Origin: Heyndrickxia shackletonii | GTDB taxonomy: Bacteria; Bacillota; Bacilli; Bacillales; Bacillaceae_C | DNA length: 64,000 nucleotides | Assembly: GCF_001420715.1 (NCBI RefSeq) | Contig: NZ_LJJC01000004.1 | Span: 2,917,190-2,981,189 of the forward strand | Reading direction: 5' to 3' | Shown here: in pieces, positions 42,236 to 50,587 of the stretch | Layout: each line of letters opens with the position of its first letter | Numbering within the stretch: the first letter of the stretch is position 1 | Notes under the pieces: generated by a model | What the model saw: only the letters and a program-made list of their open reading frames with translations | Told to the model about the DNA's origin: nothing | Databases searched by the model: none | Program-made: the position numbers and the translations under genes

Positions 42236-42400
42236 TTAATCTAAGTATGTATCATTAGGAATTGCATTAAACGCTGGAGATCCTCCTATTGGAACTGAGC
42301 CAATACCTCCTCCGGCTGTCTTCTTCTCATTAACATTTGTTATTGAGAATCCAACTAATGCAATAACTAACATTGCACCGATAATAAGCTTCTTAATCAT
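42236..42400 (-). CDS. Secreted signalling-peptide precursor (AimP candidate)
   Basis: 54 codons. A Sec-type signal: MIKK, a hydrophobic core (LIIGAMLVIALVGFSI), then a polar part NVNEKKTAGGGIGSVPIGG and C-terminal SPAFNAIPNDTYLD. GAGGTG lies 8 bp before the ATG. It begins 56 bp after the AimR-like gene on the same strand, the arrangement of arbitrium and other RRNPP receptor/peptide pairs. AimP of phi3T is 43 aa with the hexapeptide at its C-terminus; here the mature peptide cannot be read off and does not end in the (R)GA seen in B. subtilis phages. Confidence 0.6.
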   Translation of the reverse strand: MIKKLIIGAMLVIALVGFSITNVNEKKTAGGGIGSVPIGGSPAFNAIPNDTYLD

Positions 42401-42456
42401 CTATTTATCACCTCGCCTTCTGTTCCCCCTTTCAATTTGAAGTTTATATTTTATTA

Positions 42457-43614
42457 TCACTTGTGCAAAAACAAAGAAATTACCTCTTCATTCTCTCCAA
42501 GTGCAATAAGTGAATTAACAACTATATCTGAAATGAAATAATCTCCTCTTTTGATAAACAACTTAAGAGATTTATATAACCAAGTTACATCCTTAGTACC
42601 TTCCCCAATAAAGAAGTATCTGTATGGATCAGGTTCAGAATTTGATTCAATTTCAAGTAACTTATTAATGCCTTTTTCATTGTCACCGTTTTTTATTAAG
42701 TAATAACAGTGGTTTTCAACATCTATAACATTAGTAACTGGTATATCCCAGTAAATTTTGATGAATTCAATGGTAGAATCAACAATTTCAGCTATATCAA
42801 TTCTTCCGTTTGCAATGTAAATATCCTTTGCTTGTTCAAAATACGAAATTGCTTTAGCAGGATCTTCAAAAAAGTATGAATACCCAAGTGAAAACAAAGA
42901 AGAGCAATGGTACATGAAACCAGCATTATTTGAATTGAGAACATAAGAAGCATATTTTCTAGAAGATGGGATATCACGATGAACATTCAACTTAACGATA
43001 TGCATTAACTCTGAAAATCTAGTAAGGAATGAATTTCTCATAAATGGACAGTCAATTTCATTAATTTGTTTCTCAAGATTCAAAATAGACAACTGAAAAT
43101 TAAAGAATGAGTATTCCTTCATGAAATACAATGCATAGAGTGATTGAATTTCTGATAGAATTTTTGATTCTTTATACTTACATCTAATATTATTAGAAAA
43201 AGTAAAAAGCTCTTGTGCAGAAATTTCCGACTTCTGAAGACACAATTGATGGCTATAAACTGTATATATCTCACCACTAAGTTCCTCATTTTTAGATTCA
43301 GCAGCCTTATTTAAGAGAATTCCCATTATTTCAAGCAACCTATTCATGGAACAGTATTCAATAGCAAGCTTAAAGTTTTTAGGTTTAGTAATCTCATTCA
43401 CCATGAACTCAGACATTACTCTAATCTCATCATTAGGTAACAAATAACGAACCACTTTTAAAACATATGTGAATTCAAGCTCTCTTTGGTTTTTAAGTAG
43501 TCTAGTCAAAGTACTTTGTCCCAACTCAAGTATGTCTGTTAAAGCATGTACAGTTAAATTTTTCTCTAGCATTGCATTTTGCAACTCTGCCCTAAATATC
43601 TTTATCACCCTCAT
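42457..43614 (-). CDS. aimR: AimR-like lysis/lysogeny pheromone receptor
   Basis: 385 aa. N-terminal HTH (MLEKNLTVHALTDILELGQS, then TLTRLLKNQRELEF), the segment NEITKPKNFKLAIEYCSMN typical of AimR proteins, and TPR-like helical repeats to the C-terminus (e.g. SSLFSLGYSYFFEDPAKAIS). Size equals known AimR (~380-390 aa). It binds a phage peptide that changes its DNA binding and so biases lysis or lysogeny. No Shine-Dalgarno precedes the first ATG; GAGGGTGAT lies inside the first codons, so the start may be a few codons later. Followed by a secreted-peptide gene. Confidence 0.72.
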   Translation of the reverse strand: MRVIKIFRAELQNAMLEKNLTVHALTDILELGQSTLTRLLKNQRELEFTYVLKVVRYLLPNDEIRVMSEFMVNEITKPKNFKLAIEYCSMNRLLEIMGILLNKAAESKNEELSGEIYTVYSHQLCLQKSEISAQELFTFSNNIRCKYKESKILSEIQSLYALYFMKEYSFFNFQLSILNLEKQINEIDCPFMRNSFLTRFSELMHIVKLNVHRDIPSSRKYASYVLNSNNAGFMYHCSSLFSLGYSYFFEDPAKAISYFEQAKDIYIANGRIDIAEIVDSTIEFIKIYWDIPVTNVIDVENHCYYLIKNGDNEKGINKLLEIESNSEPDPYRYFFIGEGTKDVTWLYKSLKLFIKRGDYFISDIVVNSLIALGENEEVISLFLHK

Positions 43615-43632
43615 CGATATTAACTCTATTAG

Positions 43633-43727
43633 TTAATAATAACTATGTAAGTTAACAATAACTATGTAAGTTAATAATAACTATGTAAGTTAACAATAAC
43701 TATGTAAGTTAATAATAACTCTATTGG
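43633..43727. repeat. Five tandem 19-bp repeats upstream of aimR
   Basis: TTAATAATAACTATGTAAG and TTAACAATAACTATGTAAG alternate at 43633, 43652, 43671, 43690; the fifth unit (43709) has a diverged end. Each unit contributes to the dyad AGTTA-N4-TAACT. They lie in the leader and -10 region of aimR and beside the divergent XRE promoter. Operator array by appearance. Confidence 0.75.
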
Positions 43728-43740
43728 ATAATAACGTCAA
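43712..43740 (-). promoter_or_regulatory. Promoter of the aimR operon
   Basis: On the minus strand TTGACG (43740-43735), 17 bp, TATTAT (43717-43712). The -10 falls within the last repeat of the array, so a protein bound to the array would control it. Confidence 0.7.
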
Positions 43741-43752
43741 TAGTTAAATTTA

Positions 43753-43761
43753 TGATATACT
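43753..43761 (+). promoter_or_regulatory. Extended -10 promoter of the small XRE gene
   Basis: TGATATACT (TG-n-TATACT) with no good -35, reading toward the gene at 43796. Divergent from and close to the aimR promoter. Confidence 0.5.
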
Positions 43762-43795
43762 AAAAAAAATAATATTTTTTACAGGGTGGTTCACT

Positions 43796-44029
43796 TTGAT
43801 ATTAATTGAACTAAAAAAAGTAATGGATAATTACAATAATGGTGAAGGAATGACCATGTACCAGTTAGCAAAAATTACAGGTATTAGACCAAATACAATT
43901 TCACAGTGGTATAATGATCAAGAACTTCCAATAGAAAAAAGAGCTAAAACAATAAACCTTGAATATCTGGATAGAGTTTGTATTGCTTTAGATTGTGATT
44001 CGTCAGACATTATCGTACATAAGAAATAG
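43796..44029 (+). CDS. Small XRE/Cro-like HTH regulator
   Basis: 77 aa of the HTH_26 (YozG/Cro-like) type: MTMYQLAKITGIRPNTISQW then INLEYLDRVCIALDCDSSDI. TTG start at 43796 with AGGGTGG 6 bp upstream. It is divergent from aimR across the 19-bp array and is followed by a terminator. Candidate repressor that binds the array (inference). Confidence 0.75.
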   Translation: MILIELKKVMDNYNNGEGMTMYQLAKITGIRPNTISQWYNDQELPIEKRAKTINLEYLDRVCIALDCDSSDIIVHKK

Positions 44030-44032
44030 TCC

Positions 44033-44066
44033 ACTCCACTGTAGATATAAGGTGGAGTTTTTTATT
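44033..44066 (+). terminator. Terminator after small XRE gene
   Basis: ACTCCAC / GTGGAGT stem with TTTTTT. Confidence 0.85.
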
Positions 44067-44072
44067 TATAGG

Positions 44073-44327
44073 GTCATTAATGATGACGCTTTTAATCGAC
44101 ACATCCATGTGTCAATTGAATAACAAAGTGTAACTTTAATCGTTTCACAATGAAACGAATACTTTAACTCACTTGCTTTATGCAAGTATGTTAATTTGCA
44201 ACACACCGTCACTGAGTGACTTAATGTCACGCACTTACATCATGTCAGTATGTCGATTTTTGCTTTTTAGTAAATTTGAAACTTCGTCCAAATTTTGGAC
44301 AAGGTTACTTACATTCTGTCAGTAAGT
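44073..44327. repeat. Cluster of eight short inverted repeats
   Basis: GTCATTAATGATGAC (44073), GACACATCCATGTGTC (44098), CGTTTCACAATGAAACG (44141), ACTTGCTTTATGCAAGT (44171), GTCACTGAGTGAC (44208), a diverged copy at 44233-44253, GTCCAAATTTTGGAC (44286), and 44307-44327 with ACTTAC/GTAAGT arms. Copies at 44171, 44233 and 44307 are related in sequence. No ORF lies in 44066-44422. Confidence 0.7.
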
Positions 44328-44422
44328 TGTAATGACTTCTCATCTTAGAACTCCATGTTTTAGGATGTCGCAAATTACGCCCCCTCTTTTTCAAATAACC
44401 ACCTAACGAAACGTTCAACCCT

Positions 44423-45190
44423 TTAGAACCCCATTACATCATCAAATAACCCTCTAATCATTGATCCTTTGAGTTTTCGCTTTAGAATAGCCGTATAATA
44501 AGCGTAAATGTTCTTGATACTCTTAGATTTAACTTTGACTGTAAATTGCTTAAATGAGTCAATAATGAGCGAATTAAATACAGTCTCTTCAATGTCGTGC
44601 TTCTTACTATGGATCAGGCTAATTCGTGCGAATTCTGCTATAACTTTTGGATCACCGTAAAAGTATGATGCTAATTTGACCAATTCAGGGAATCGCTTTT
44701 TAGTCCAGTCTGGTAAAAAGGATGGTTGACTAGATGGGACTGATTGCACCATCGTTTCTTCTGTACGTTTATTTATATTTTGTTTTAGAGAAGACTTTGT
44801 ATTTGTTTTAGTGTGACATTTCACAGTACTGGCTTGTGTGACAGGCTGTATCACAATAGCATTTGAGGTCTGCTGCATATCCTTAGATCGTTTCATTTCG
44901 TATTGTTTGATAATGCCTAACTTCTCAAGTAGCTGACACGCACGTATTACAGTTCTACGGCTTATATTTAATGTTTCTGCTATGTTTGCCTTGGCTCTGA
45001 ACGAAACACCAAAATAGACACAAGAATAGCGTTGTAACTGATCTAATACTTGGACAGTGGATTTAGAAAGCTTGTCCTTAAATTGTTCTTTATAATAACG
45101 AACTGCTTCGTTTAATTCTTGGATATCATTGAAAGTGGACAGGTTTTTGTAAGTTTCTTCAGAAGCAATAATTGTAATTGCTTTTTTCAT
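44423..45190 (-). CDS. HTH protein, plasmid-replication-like (function uncertain)
   Basis: 255 aa from the ATG at 45190 (AGGGGGATTTTTT before it). Residues ~60-100 form a winged HTH (RAKANIAETLNISRRTVIRA, CQLLEKLGIIKQYE); the rest is basic with an Arg/Lys-rich C-terminal domain (IYAYYTAILKRKLKG). Similar proteins occur on Bacillus prophage-plasmids next to recombinases. The flanking features (short counter-transcript, twin dyads, hairpin cluster) look like a replication control locus, so an initiator or copy-control role is possible. Confidence 0.5.
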   Translation of the reverse strand: MKKAITIIASEETYKNLSTFNDIQELNEAVRYYKEQFKDKLSKSTVQVLDQLQRYSCVYFGVSFRAKANIAETLNISRRTVIRACQLLEKLGIIKQYEMKRSKDMQQTSNAIVIQPVTQASTVKCHTKTNTKSSLKQNINKRTEETMVQSVPSSQPSFLPDWTKKRFPELVKLASYFYGDPKVIAEFARISLIHSKKHDIEETVFNSLIIDSFKQFTVKVKSKSIKNIYAYYTAILKRKLKGSMIRGLFDDVMGF

Positions 45191-45201
45191 AAAAAATCCC
45201 C

Positions 45202-45260
45202 CTACATTTTTTTGTAGAAGGCGCACTTTAATAAGCCTAACCTGTTGCATTTTTTTGCAA
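45202..45260. promoter_or_regulatory. Two matched dyads in the leader
   Basis: CTACATTTTTTTGTAG (45202-45217) and TTGCATTTTTTTGCAA (45245-45260) share the form NNNCA-T6-TGNNN, 43 bp apart. The first touches the Shine-Dalgarno of the HTH gene on the transcribed strand. Confidence 0.5.
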
Positions 45261-45278
45261 TTGTGGTAGACTATTATT

Positions 45279-45350
45279 AACCAAATATGTGTGAGCCTTC
45301 AGTGGTTCATCGAGAGGTGAAAAGCGCTGCAACGCTTCTAGCCTCTTTTT
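45279..45350 (+). ncRNA. Possible short counter-transcript of the HTH gene leader
   Basis: Plus-strand promoter-like TTGCAT (45245) - 16 bp - TAGACT (45267) with a TG extension, and a terminator at 45313-45350 (AGAGG...AAGCG / CGCTT...CCTCT, then T5). This gives about 70 nt antisense to the minus-strand leader. No ORF. Predicted only. Confidence 0.4.
45313..45350 (+). terminator. Plus-strand terminator
   Basis: Two-part stem AGAGG/CCTCT and AAGCG/CGCTT with a 6-nt loop, followed by TTTTT. No plus-strand gene precedes it. Confidence 0.7.
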
Positions 45351-45471
45351 ATTTTGTTTTGATAATCTTCAAAATTTCCTCTGCTAGTTCAATAGCTTCA
45401 TTATCGTAACCAAGCTTCAAATTTACTACATCTTCACAAAGCTTTCTGATTTCTTCTATGATGTCTCTCAT
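45349..45471 (-). CDS. Small protein between integrase and HTH gene
   Basis: 40 codons, starts MRDIIEEIRKLCEDVVNLKL, ends LKIIKTK; an amphipathic helix. Lies just downstream of the integrase stop. Unrecognised. Confidence 0.45.
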   Translation of the reverse strand: MRDIIEEIRKLCEDVVNLKLGYDNEAIELAEEILKIIKTK

Positions 45472-45490
45472 GGTGTGGTTATATTTCCTC

Positions 45491-46390
45491 CTATAAATTC
45501 ATTAAGGGGCTAGACGGCATGGCTTTCTTTATTAATTCAAAGTCCTCTAATGACTGCAAATACCTTTGAGTAGTCGAAATTTCCGAATGACCAAGTAACT
45601 TTGAAAGTGAGTAGATATCTAAGCCATTTAATAAGCAAGAAACACTGAAGAAGTGGCGATATCGGTGTGGAGATACCTTTTTATCTTCTATACCTGCTCT
45701 TCTCCCTGCTTCTTTTATCACATTATCTAATCCTACGTGTGATATTTCTGATCCCTTATATGATAAAAAGTAATGATCAGTTGTGTCCTTATTTAAAAAA
45801 TAACTGTTTTTTATTCTTTCGTACTTTATTAATATTCTTTTTAATGCTGGACTAATAAAAATCATGCGCTCTTTATTTCCCTTACCATTTACAAGAATAG
45901 TAGTTTCTTTAACGTTAATAGAAAGCAATCCTCTAATCTCCATTGCTCTCAATCCACAATCAGCTAACATTGCAATTATAGCTTTGTTACGGGCTTCAAA
46001 GTAATTTTTATAACTAAAGGAATTAATCATTTCATTTACTTCAGATTTCGTAAATCCTTTTAGTATTACCTTTGGTACTTTGGGCAGATCTACTTTACTA
46101 GCTATGTTTACCTTTATGTACTCTTCCCTTTCGCACCATGAGAAGAATGCCTTTATCATCTTAAACATCGAAACAATTGATTGAGGTTTTAATCCACTTT
46201 TTTGTTTGTATCTTACGTAGGCTTTCAAATCATGTACAGTAATGTTTTCCAATTCAACAATCCCACGTTTATTAATAAGATAATGCTTTATTTGTTTTAA
46301 TTCTTGACGTTTATTCTTCATTGTTTTATGCGTGAATCCTTTAGCTAAGCAATAATAGTCGTATTCCTTCAAAACGTCTTCTAATAACAA
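45491..46390 (-). CDS. int: Tyrosine-recombinase integrase
   Basis: 299 aa from a TTG at 46390, placed 8 bp after AGGGAGTGG; the longer ATG frames (46408, 46441) lack a ribosome site. N-terminal SAM-like DNA-binding region (FTHKTMKNKRQELKQIKHYL), catalytic domain with Arg in CGLRAMEIRGL, HRYRHFF, and LLGHSEISTTQRYL with the nucleophilic Tyr. It would recombine attP with the 3' end of yneF. Adjacent to attR, 200 bp away. Confidence 0.92.
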   Translation of the reverse strand: MLLEDVLKEYDYYCLAKGFTHKTMKNKRQELKQIKHYLINKRGIVELENITVHDLKAYVRYKQKSGLKPQSIVSMFKMIKAFFSWCEREEYIKVNIASKVDLPKVPKVILKGFTKSEVNEMINSFSYKNYFEARNKAIIAMLADCGLRAMEIRGLLSINVKETTILVNGKGNKERMIFISPALKRILIKYERIKNSYFLNKDTTDHYFLSYKGSEISHVGLDNVIKEAGRRAGIEDKKVSPHRYRHFFSVSCLLNGLDIYSLSKLLGHSEISTTQRYLQSLEDFELIKKAMPSSPLMNL

Positions 46391-46468
46391 AAAGACCACT
46401 CCCTTCATTGGTTTAGTTTCCAACGAATAGAATGGTCTCATGTTTAAAAAGAGAAGGTTTCACCAATA

Positions 46469-46508
46469 TCTATAAAAATAACTGGAGAAAAATTCACTCT
46501 TTTTATAG
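46469..46508. repeat. Inverted repeat between integrase and attR
   Basis: CTATAAAAA ... TTTTTATAG arms about 20 nt apart. A related CTATAAAGAG occurs near the left end (5004). Could be an integrase arm site or the leader hairpin of int. Confidence 0.45.
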
Positions 46509-46586
46509 ATGATGTAGAGAAAAGTTAATCAAAATTGAATTGCAATTAGTTGTAAAAACCTTATGTATCAAGGGTTATGCTTGTAC

Positions 46587-46683
46587 GCATTATTTCATTT
46601 GTTTGTTCATCGCATTCATCATTTGATTGATTTTCTTCTGGGATGGTTTCATACCCATTTGTGTCATCATCATTTTAAGCATT
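46587..46683. repeat. attR: 97-bp direct repeat
   Basis: Identical to 4832-4928. It forms the 3' end of the intact yneF gene. Confidence 0.95.
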
Positions 46684-46805
46684 TGTTCATTAATTGGTGG
46701 ATTTTTCTTTAAGTAGTTCATCATATATTTTCGTGCTATGAAAAATCCAATGGCAATTCCTACAAGTAGTGCCACGACGATTAATAAATATCCCCACCAG
46801 GCCAT
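46590..46805 (-). CDS. yneF: YneF (UPF0154) membrane protein, 3' end supplied by the prophage
   Basis: 71 aa: one N-terminal membrane helix ([20 protein letters not shown]), then a Met/Lys-rich cytoplasmic tail ([18 protein letters not shown]). The last 30 codons lie in the att repeat, so the protein is unchanged by integration. Between sirA and (formerly) the ABC/ynzD/ccdA region as in B. subtilis. Function of YneF is not established. Confidence 0.92.
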   Translation of the reverse strand: MAWWGYLLIVVALLVGIAIGFFIARKYMMNYLKKNPPINEQMLKMMMTQMGMKPSQKKINQMMNAMNKQMK

Positions 46806-46882
46806 TGCTTTATTTCCTCCTTCATGTTGTCACATTTCAGTGTACTAAATCCTCAACCATTATACAATATTTCATTTATGTT

Positions 46883-47323
46883 TCAAACGAATTTACGCTC
46901 TTTTATCGGTTTTATCCATCCAAAACGCTCATTTTCAATATCAATTGCGAGTAAACGTCCATCAAATTTTCTTAATGCTTCTAAAAAAATTGATTCGGAA
47001 TCATAGTTTCCCCATGCTTGTATTAAAAGTTTTTGCTCTTCCAATTGAAACTCCACTCCGTTTTCATGAGTATTCCCTTTCATATGATATTTTCTTCCGT
47101 CCCAAATTAACTCATTCTTCTTTGCCAGAGATTGATTCATTAAATGATGAATACTTAATATAGGAAGAGGTTTTGTGATATATTTTATTTGTTTTCTAAT
47201 AATTTCTTTTAGATTCCCACTTACATATAGGTATTGGAAAAATAAATCATAGAACATTCTTTCTCTTCCATAATAGTATTCTGCTACTTCCTTTTCAATT
47301 GAATAGATTTGATAGGATCTCAT
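46883..47323 (-). CDS. sirA: Sporulation inhibitor of replication SirA
   Basis: 146 aa. Start at 47323 (MRSYQIYSIEKEVAEYYYGR) with GGGAGTGAG upstream; the longer frame to 47380 is not needed. The YxIYxIxxExAxxYxGRE opening and the C-terminal LLIQAWGNYDSESIF block are those of SirA (YneE), which binds DnaA domain I to block replication initiation at sporulation. Position between yneF and tkt is conserved. Normally Spo0A-controlled; no 0A box was confirmed by eye. Confidence 0.88.
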   Translation of the reverse strand: MRSYQIYSIEKEVAEYYYGRERMFYDLFFQYLYVSGNLKEIIRKQIKYITKPLPILSIHHLMNQSLAKKNELIWDGRKYHMKGNTHENGVEFQLEEQKLLIQAWGNYDSESIFLEALRKFDGRLLAIDIENERFGWIKPIKERKFV

Positions 47324-47519
47324 GAAAAATCTCACTCCCGAGTTTTTCTTTCCTATCATTATATAGAAAGAGTATTGCATTTATTGTCATAAGTTGTTTA
47401 AAAATTTTGTTTCTTTTGTCGAAAAAAGACAGAAATCAGAATACCCGTTATATTTTCACATTATCATTAAAACTCTTTTATTTTATAAACTATTCAAAGT
47501 CAATGTTGAATGATCGAGT

Positions 47520-48264
47520 TTATTGATAAAAAGGGACACCATCATACTCTGTTTTCATTAACAGCTCTGAAACCGTGACCATTTCGTATCCAGCTTTCTT
47601 TAATTGGGGTAAAATAATTTCTAAAGCTTTGACTGTTCGACTACGGTCGCCACCTCCATCATGCATTAATATGATATCTCCAGGCATTGTGTCTGATAAT
47701 ATATTTTCTGCAATTTTTGATGCCCTTAGTTCTTTCCAGTCTCTAGAGTCCTGATTCCATGTCCAAATAATTACTCGATACCCCGCTTCCCTTGAAGCTT
47801 GGATAATTTGTTTATTATAATATCCTCCTATAGGGCGAAAGAATGCTGGGCTTAATCCAGTTGTTTCTTTAATAATTTTTTCTGTCTTTTCCATCTCATG
47901 TAACAAATGCTTCTTGGGACAAATTGGCTGAAAAATGATGGCTATATGTATGATTAGCAATTTCATGTCCTTGCTTTGCTTCATCCTGCACTATTTCTGG
48001 GTATTCCCCTACATGTTCCCCTATAACAAAAAAAGTAGCTTTTGCATTATACTTTTTTAAGAGCTTTAGTATTTGAGTGGTATATAATGGATCTGGACCA
48101 TCATCAAAAGTTAATGCAACAATTTTTTTAGTTGTCCTTGCATTCCAAATAGCATCGCCAGTTTTTTCAAACTCAAACCTCTTAGTCGATTTGGAAAGAA
48201 CTGTACCGTTATCAAAAAGTGTAATAGTGATAAAAAGTATTACAATTATCCATATTTTTTTCAT
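47520..48264 (-). pseudogene. Polysaccharide deacetylase with one-base frameshift
   Basis: Two overlapping frames together make one NodB-type deacetylase: 48264-47896 has a signal peptide/anchor, TFDDGPDPLYT and HTYSHHF (zinc site), and 47984-47520 has FRPIGGYYN, WNQDSRDW and ILMHDGG. Removing one A from the AAA at 47905-47907 joins them as ...EALLHEMEKTEK..., so an extra base is the likely lesion (or a sequencing error). The family removes acetyl groups from peptidoglycan or chitin-like polymers. Confidence 0.82.
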
Positions 48265-48378
48265 AAAGTAATCCTCTCATATACAAAGAGTCATTTACTT
48301 TAGATTCCCTTATTTCATCACTTAATATGTCTTTTAAAAAATGGAAAAAAAATTTTATATTGAAATCATTCCTTAAGC

Positions 48379-48408
48379 AAAAAAACACGCATAAATTGCG
48401 TGTTTTTT
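48379..48408 (-). terminator. Terminator after tkt
   Basis: AAAAACACGC / GCGTGTTTTT stem with a 6-nt loop, T/A-runs on both sides; 15 bp after the tkt stop. Confidence 0.88.
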
Positions 48409-48422
48409 GCTGGATCAAATTC

Positions 48423-50429
48423 TTATTTTTGAAGTAATGCCTTTATACGACCTACAACATTTTCAACGGTAAATCCGTATTCTTCCATAATTTTTCCGCC
48501 TGGCGCAGAAGCACCAAAACCTTCAATTGCAAGGATTTCTCCTTCATCTCCTACATAGCGATCCCATCCGAATGGGGCAGCCATTTCAATAGCAAATCTT
48601 TTCTTCACAGATTTCGGAAGAATAGATTCTTTGTATTCTTTACTTTGTTGTTCAAAACGATCCCAAGAAGGCATACTGATGACAGAAGCATCGATATTTT
48701 CTTTTTGAAGTACGGCTTGTGCTTCAACTGCAAGATGCACTTCAGAACCTGATGCAAGAATCATCACATCTGGAGTTGTCTTTTGAGACGGAGAAACGAT
48801 ATATGCTCCCTTTTCTACGCCAGTTTGTGCATTTTCTTCTGTTAATTTTAGTGTTGGTAAACCTTGTCTTGTTAAAACTAATGCTGTAGGTTTATCCTTT
48901 GATGTTAATGCTGCTCTCCAAGCTGCAGCCGTTTCATTACCATCCGCAGGACGGATAACAGAAATATTCGGCATCGCCCTTAAAGCTGCTAATTGTTCGA
49001 TCGGTTCATGTGTCGGACCATCTTCACCAACTGCAATACTGTCATGTGTAAATACATAAGTAACAGGCAATTTCATTAATGCTGCAAGACGAATCGCAGG
49101 TCGTAAATAATCAGAGAAAACAAAGAACGTTCCGCCATAAACTTTTAATCCGCCATGAAGAGCCATCCCATTCATAGCTGCTCCCATCGCAAACTCACGA
49201 ACTCCAAACCAGATATTTCGACCATCATAAGATTCCGGTGTGAAATCTTTTTCACCTTTTATCATTGTATTATTGGAACCGGCAAGGTCAGCAGATCCTC
49301 CAATAAGGGTAGGAACATTTTTGGCAATGGCATTTAAAACCTCACCACTTGATGCACGGCTTGCAAGGCTTTTGCCCTCTTCATAAACAGGAATATCCTT
49401 ATCCCAATCTTGAGGAAGTTCCCCATTTAAAGACTGCTCTAGTTGCGAAGCTAGCTCCGGATATTTATTTTTGTATTGCTCAAATAATTGATTCCATTCC
49501 TCTTCTTTTTTTGCTCCAGCCTCTACAATTTTTTCATTAAATCTGTCGTAAACCTCAGATGGAACATGGAAATCTTCTTCGAATGTCCATTTATAAAATT
49601 CTTTTGTCAATTTTAATTCATCAGCACCAAGTGGAGCACCATGAACTGCGGATTTTCCAGATTTATTTGGAGAACCATATCCGATAACAGTTTTAACCTC
49701 AATCATTGTAGGACGAGTAACATCAGATTTCGCCTCTTCAAGTGCCTTAGCAATTTCCTCGAAATTATTACCATCCTCTACACGAATATATTGCCATCCG
49801 TAGGATTTAAAACGGCCTTCAACACTTTCTGAAAATGACTTATCTAAATCACCATCTAAAGAAATATCATTAGAATCATACAATACTACTAATCGACCTA
49901 ATTTCAAATGTGCAGCTAAAGACGCAGCTTCACTTGAAATTCCCTCCATTAAATCGCCATCACCACAAAGTGCATATGTATAATGATTAATTAATTCAAA
50001 ATTATCCTTATTATAAACACCTGCAATATGACGTTCTGCCATTGCCATCCCTACTGCCATTGCAATACCTTGACCCAATGGACCTGTAGTTGCTTCTACT
50101 CCATCAGTATGTCCATATTCCGGATGACCTGGTGTTTTGCTTCCCCATTGACGGAAATTCTTCAATTCATCCATGCCCAAGCCATATCCGGAGAGATGAA
50201 GTAAACTATATAAAAGCATAGAACCATGGCCAGCGGATAAAACAAAGCGATCACGATTAAACCATTTTGGATTCTTTGGGTTATGATTCATAAAACGAGT
50301 CCATAAAGTATACGCCATTGGAGCTGCCCCCATAGGTAAACCAGGGTGACCCGAATTTGCCTTTTCAATTGCATCGATGGATAGTGTTCTAATAGTCGTA
50401 ACGGCTAATTGATCTGTATTATCAAACAA
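48423..50429 (-). CDS. tkt: Transketolase
   Basis: 668 aa, full length. Thiamine-diphosphate site [14 protein letters not shown]-terminal motif [13 protein letters not shown], and the C-terminal pyrimidine domain [13 protein letters not shown] and [16 protein letters not shown]. Non-oxidative pentose-phosphate pathway, cytoplasm. TTG start at 50429 with AAAGGATG upstream (an ATG 9 bp before it runs into TGA). Own terminator. Confidence 0.97.
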   Translation of the reverse strand: MFDNTDQLAVTTIRTLSIDAIEKANSGHPGLPMGAAPMAYTLWTRFMNHNPKNPKWFNRDRFVLSAGHGSMLLYSLLHLSGYGLGMDELKNFRQWGSKTPGHPEYGHTDGVEATTGPLGQGIAMAVGMAMAERHIAGVYNKDNFELINHYTYALCGDGDLMEGISSEAASLAAHLKLGRLVVLYDSNDISLDGDLDKSFSESVEGRFKSYGWQYIRVEDGNNFEEIAKALEEAKSDVTRPTMIEVKTVIGYGSPNKSGKSAVHGAPLGADELKLTKEFYKWTFEEDFHVPSEVYDRFNEKIVEAGAKKEEEWNQLFEQYKNKYPELASQLEQSLNGELPQDWDKDIPVYEEGKSLASRASSGEVLNAIAKNVPTLIGGSADLAGSNNTMIKGEKDFTPESYDGRNIWFGVREFAMGAAMNGMALHGGLKVYGGTFFVFSDYLRPAIRLAALMKLPVTYVFTHDSIAVGEDGPTHEPIEQLAALRAMPNISVIRPADGNETAAAWRAALTSKDKPTALVLTRQGLPTLKLTEENAQTGVEKGAYIVSPSQKTTPDVMILASGSEVHLAVEAQAVLQKENIDASVISMPSWDRFEQQSKEYKESILPKSVKKRFAIEMAAPFGWDRYVGDEGEILAIEGFGASAPGGKIMEEYGFTVENVVGRIKALLQK

Positions 50430-50587
50430 ATTTCATGCATCCTTTCCTAAATAAAATATATTATCACTGTATTATTATCTTATGTTTAGTACATTAACTC
50501 AATAAATTATCATCTATTTTTCATAAATAATTATTAAATCCCAGATGGAACTAGTATTTGAAGCAATAAATTTATTAGACCTAGCAT

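Larger units (their letters stand above)
4832..46683. mobile_element. Siphovirus prophage integrated in the 3' end of yneF
   Basis: About 41.8 kb bounded by identical 97-bp repeats at 4832-4928 and 46587-46683. It contains the full set expected of a temperate HK97-type siphovirus: integrase next to attR, regulators, replication genes, terminase, portal, protease, capsid, connector, tail, lysis genes and accessory genes. Nearly all genes are on the minus strand, in the same direction as yneF. An IS21-family element sits in the early region. Apart from a truncated toxin-like ORF I see no broken core gene, so the element may be functional, but this is inference. Confidence 0.95.

Noticed and set aside
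43633-43727. Possible CRISPR array
   Set aside because: The 19-bp units are directly adjacent without spacers, and no cas genes exist.
46587-46683. tRNA as integration site
   Set aside because: The repeat is the coding 3' end of yneF; no tRNA-like fold.
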